A program made the translations under genes and the position numbers. A DNA stretch of 64,000 nt, taken from assembly GCA_963920525.1 (NCBI GenBank), contig OY986439.1:36621819-36685818 (forward strand), written 5' to 3'. The notes below the pieces were generated by a model, which saw only the letters and a list, made by a program, of their open reading frames with translations, did not search any database and was not told where the DNA came from. This document shows, in pieces, positions 63,608 through 64,000 of this stretch. This DNA is from Dichetophora obliterata. Lineage: Eukaryota > Arthropoda > Insecta > Diptera > Sciomyzidae. Numbering within the stretch: position 1 is the first letter of the stretch; every line of letters begins with the position of its first letter.

Positions 63608-64000
63608 GATACTTGGAACACACCCGCAGACATCTTTTATTGCTATAACATCTAATTGCATTGATGTATTGACTCTGTTTAATAAAAATGAAGTAATTGC
63701 TTTTGCTTAAGATCTTCAAGCAATAGTTATTGTTAATCTTTATTTATCTTATTCTATTAACTTATTCTTACCTATCTTACTAGCTAATCTAGGACAAGCA
63801 ATTACTTGATTTTTTATTCACATATTTTCTTCTTTCGAATACAGAAGAATACTGCATAGTATTATGATCATTTATGATCTGATTAACGGAAATATAGCTT
63901 GTTAAAAATTACTGAAACTAGTTTTAATATTAAGCAAAATTAATTGCGAAATTCTAACTATTTTTTAAATTATTTAATATTTAATTATGCCACTAATGAT
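63608..64000. other. baz: End of window, intron sequence
   Basis: AT-rich; nothing recognised. Confidence 0.3.

Noticed and set aside
63305..63661. 118-codon minus-strand frame crossing the element border
   Set aside because: It reads through the terminal inverted repeat. The alternative frame that yields a spliced zinc finger explains the region better.

Overview
The window is AT-rich, intron-bearing eukaryotic DNA that reads as the genome of a higher fly (Diptera, probably Cyclorrhapha outside Drosophila). The three recognisable genes have fly-type proteins, four of the five complete introns are short (54-132 bp), and the space between exons is packed with short inverted-repeat (TIR) transposons, foldback elements and low-complexity arrays. 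I see no bacterial or viral gene and no CRISPR array. The species cannot be named from this window.

Layout. (1) 2187-10765, plus strand: a complete five-exon gene for an 11-TM-type amino-acid transporter of the SLC36/PAT family (468 aa). Its last intron (6.9 kb) is full of MITEs and foldback repeats. (2) 10766-16836: intergenic DNA made largely of one dispersed repeat family, with MITEs nested in it. (3) 16837-17661, plus: a complete two-exon gene for an ESF2/ABT1-type nucleolar RRM protein (256 aa) of small-subunit rRNA processing. (4) 17861-22330: the 3' end of a 5'-truncated non-LTR retrotransposon (minus strand), then degenerate repeats and a piggyBac-type MITE with four copies of a perfect 14-bp palindrome. 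(5) 23739-23858, plus: the first coding exon (40 codons) of bazooka/Par-3. The rest of the window to 64000 appears to be the first coding intron of this gene, at least 40 kb, because no later baz exon was recognised.

The baz intron holds a stack of repeats: tRNA-like remnants, a 0.75-kb foldback element, an 18-bp minisatellite in two arrays, repeats built on a conserved core close to ATTACGGACTATAACGCAAT that lie in opposite orientation at the two ends of a 22-kb stretch, a nested Harbinger-type/hAT composite, a 10.27-kb almost perfect (TTTTA)n array, a hAT-type hairpin element inserted into another repeat, and a Harbinger-type element with a decayed, apparently spliced C2H2 zinc-finger reading frame.

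Several mobile elements could be delimited to the base by target-site duplications (TSDs): 8 bp (hAT-type), TAA/TTA (PIF/Harbinger-type) and TTAA (piggyBac-type). Superfamily labels rest only on TSD length and terminal bases. The three genes have unrelated jobs (amino-acid transport, ribosome biogenesis, cell polarity) and are simply neighbours on the same strand.
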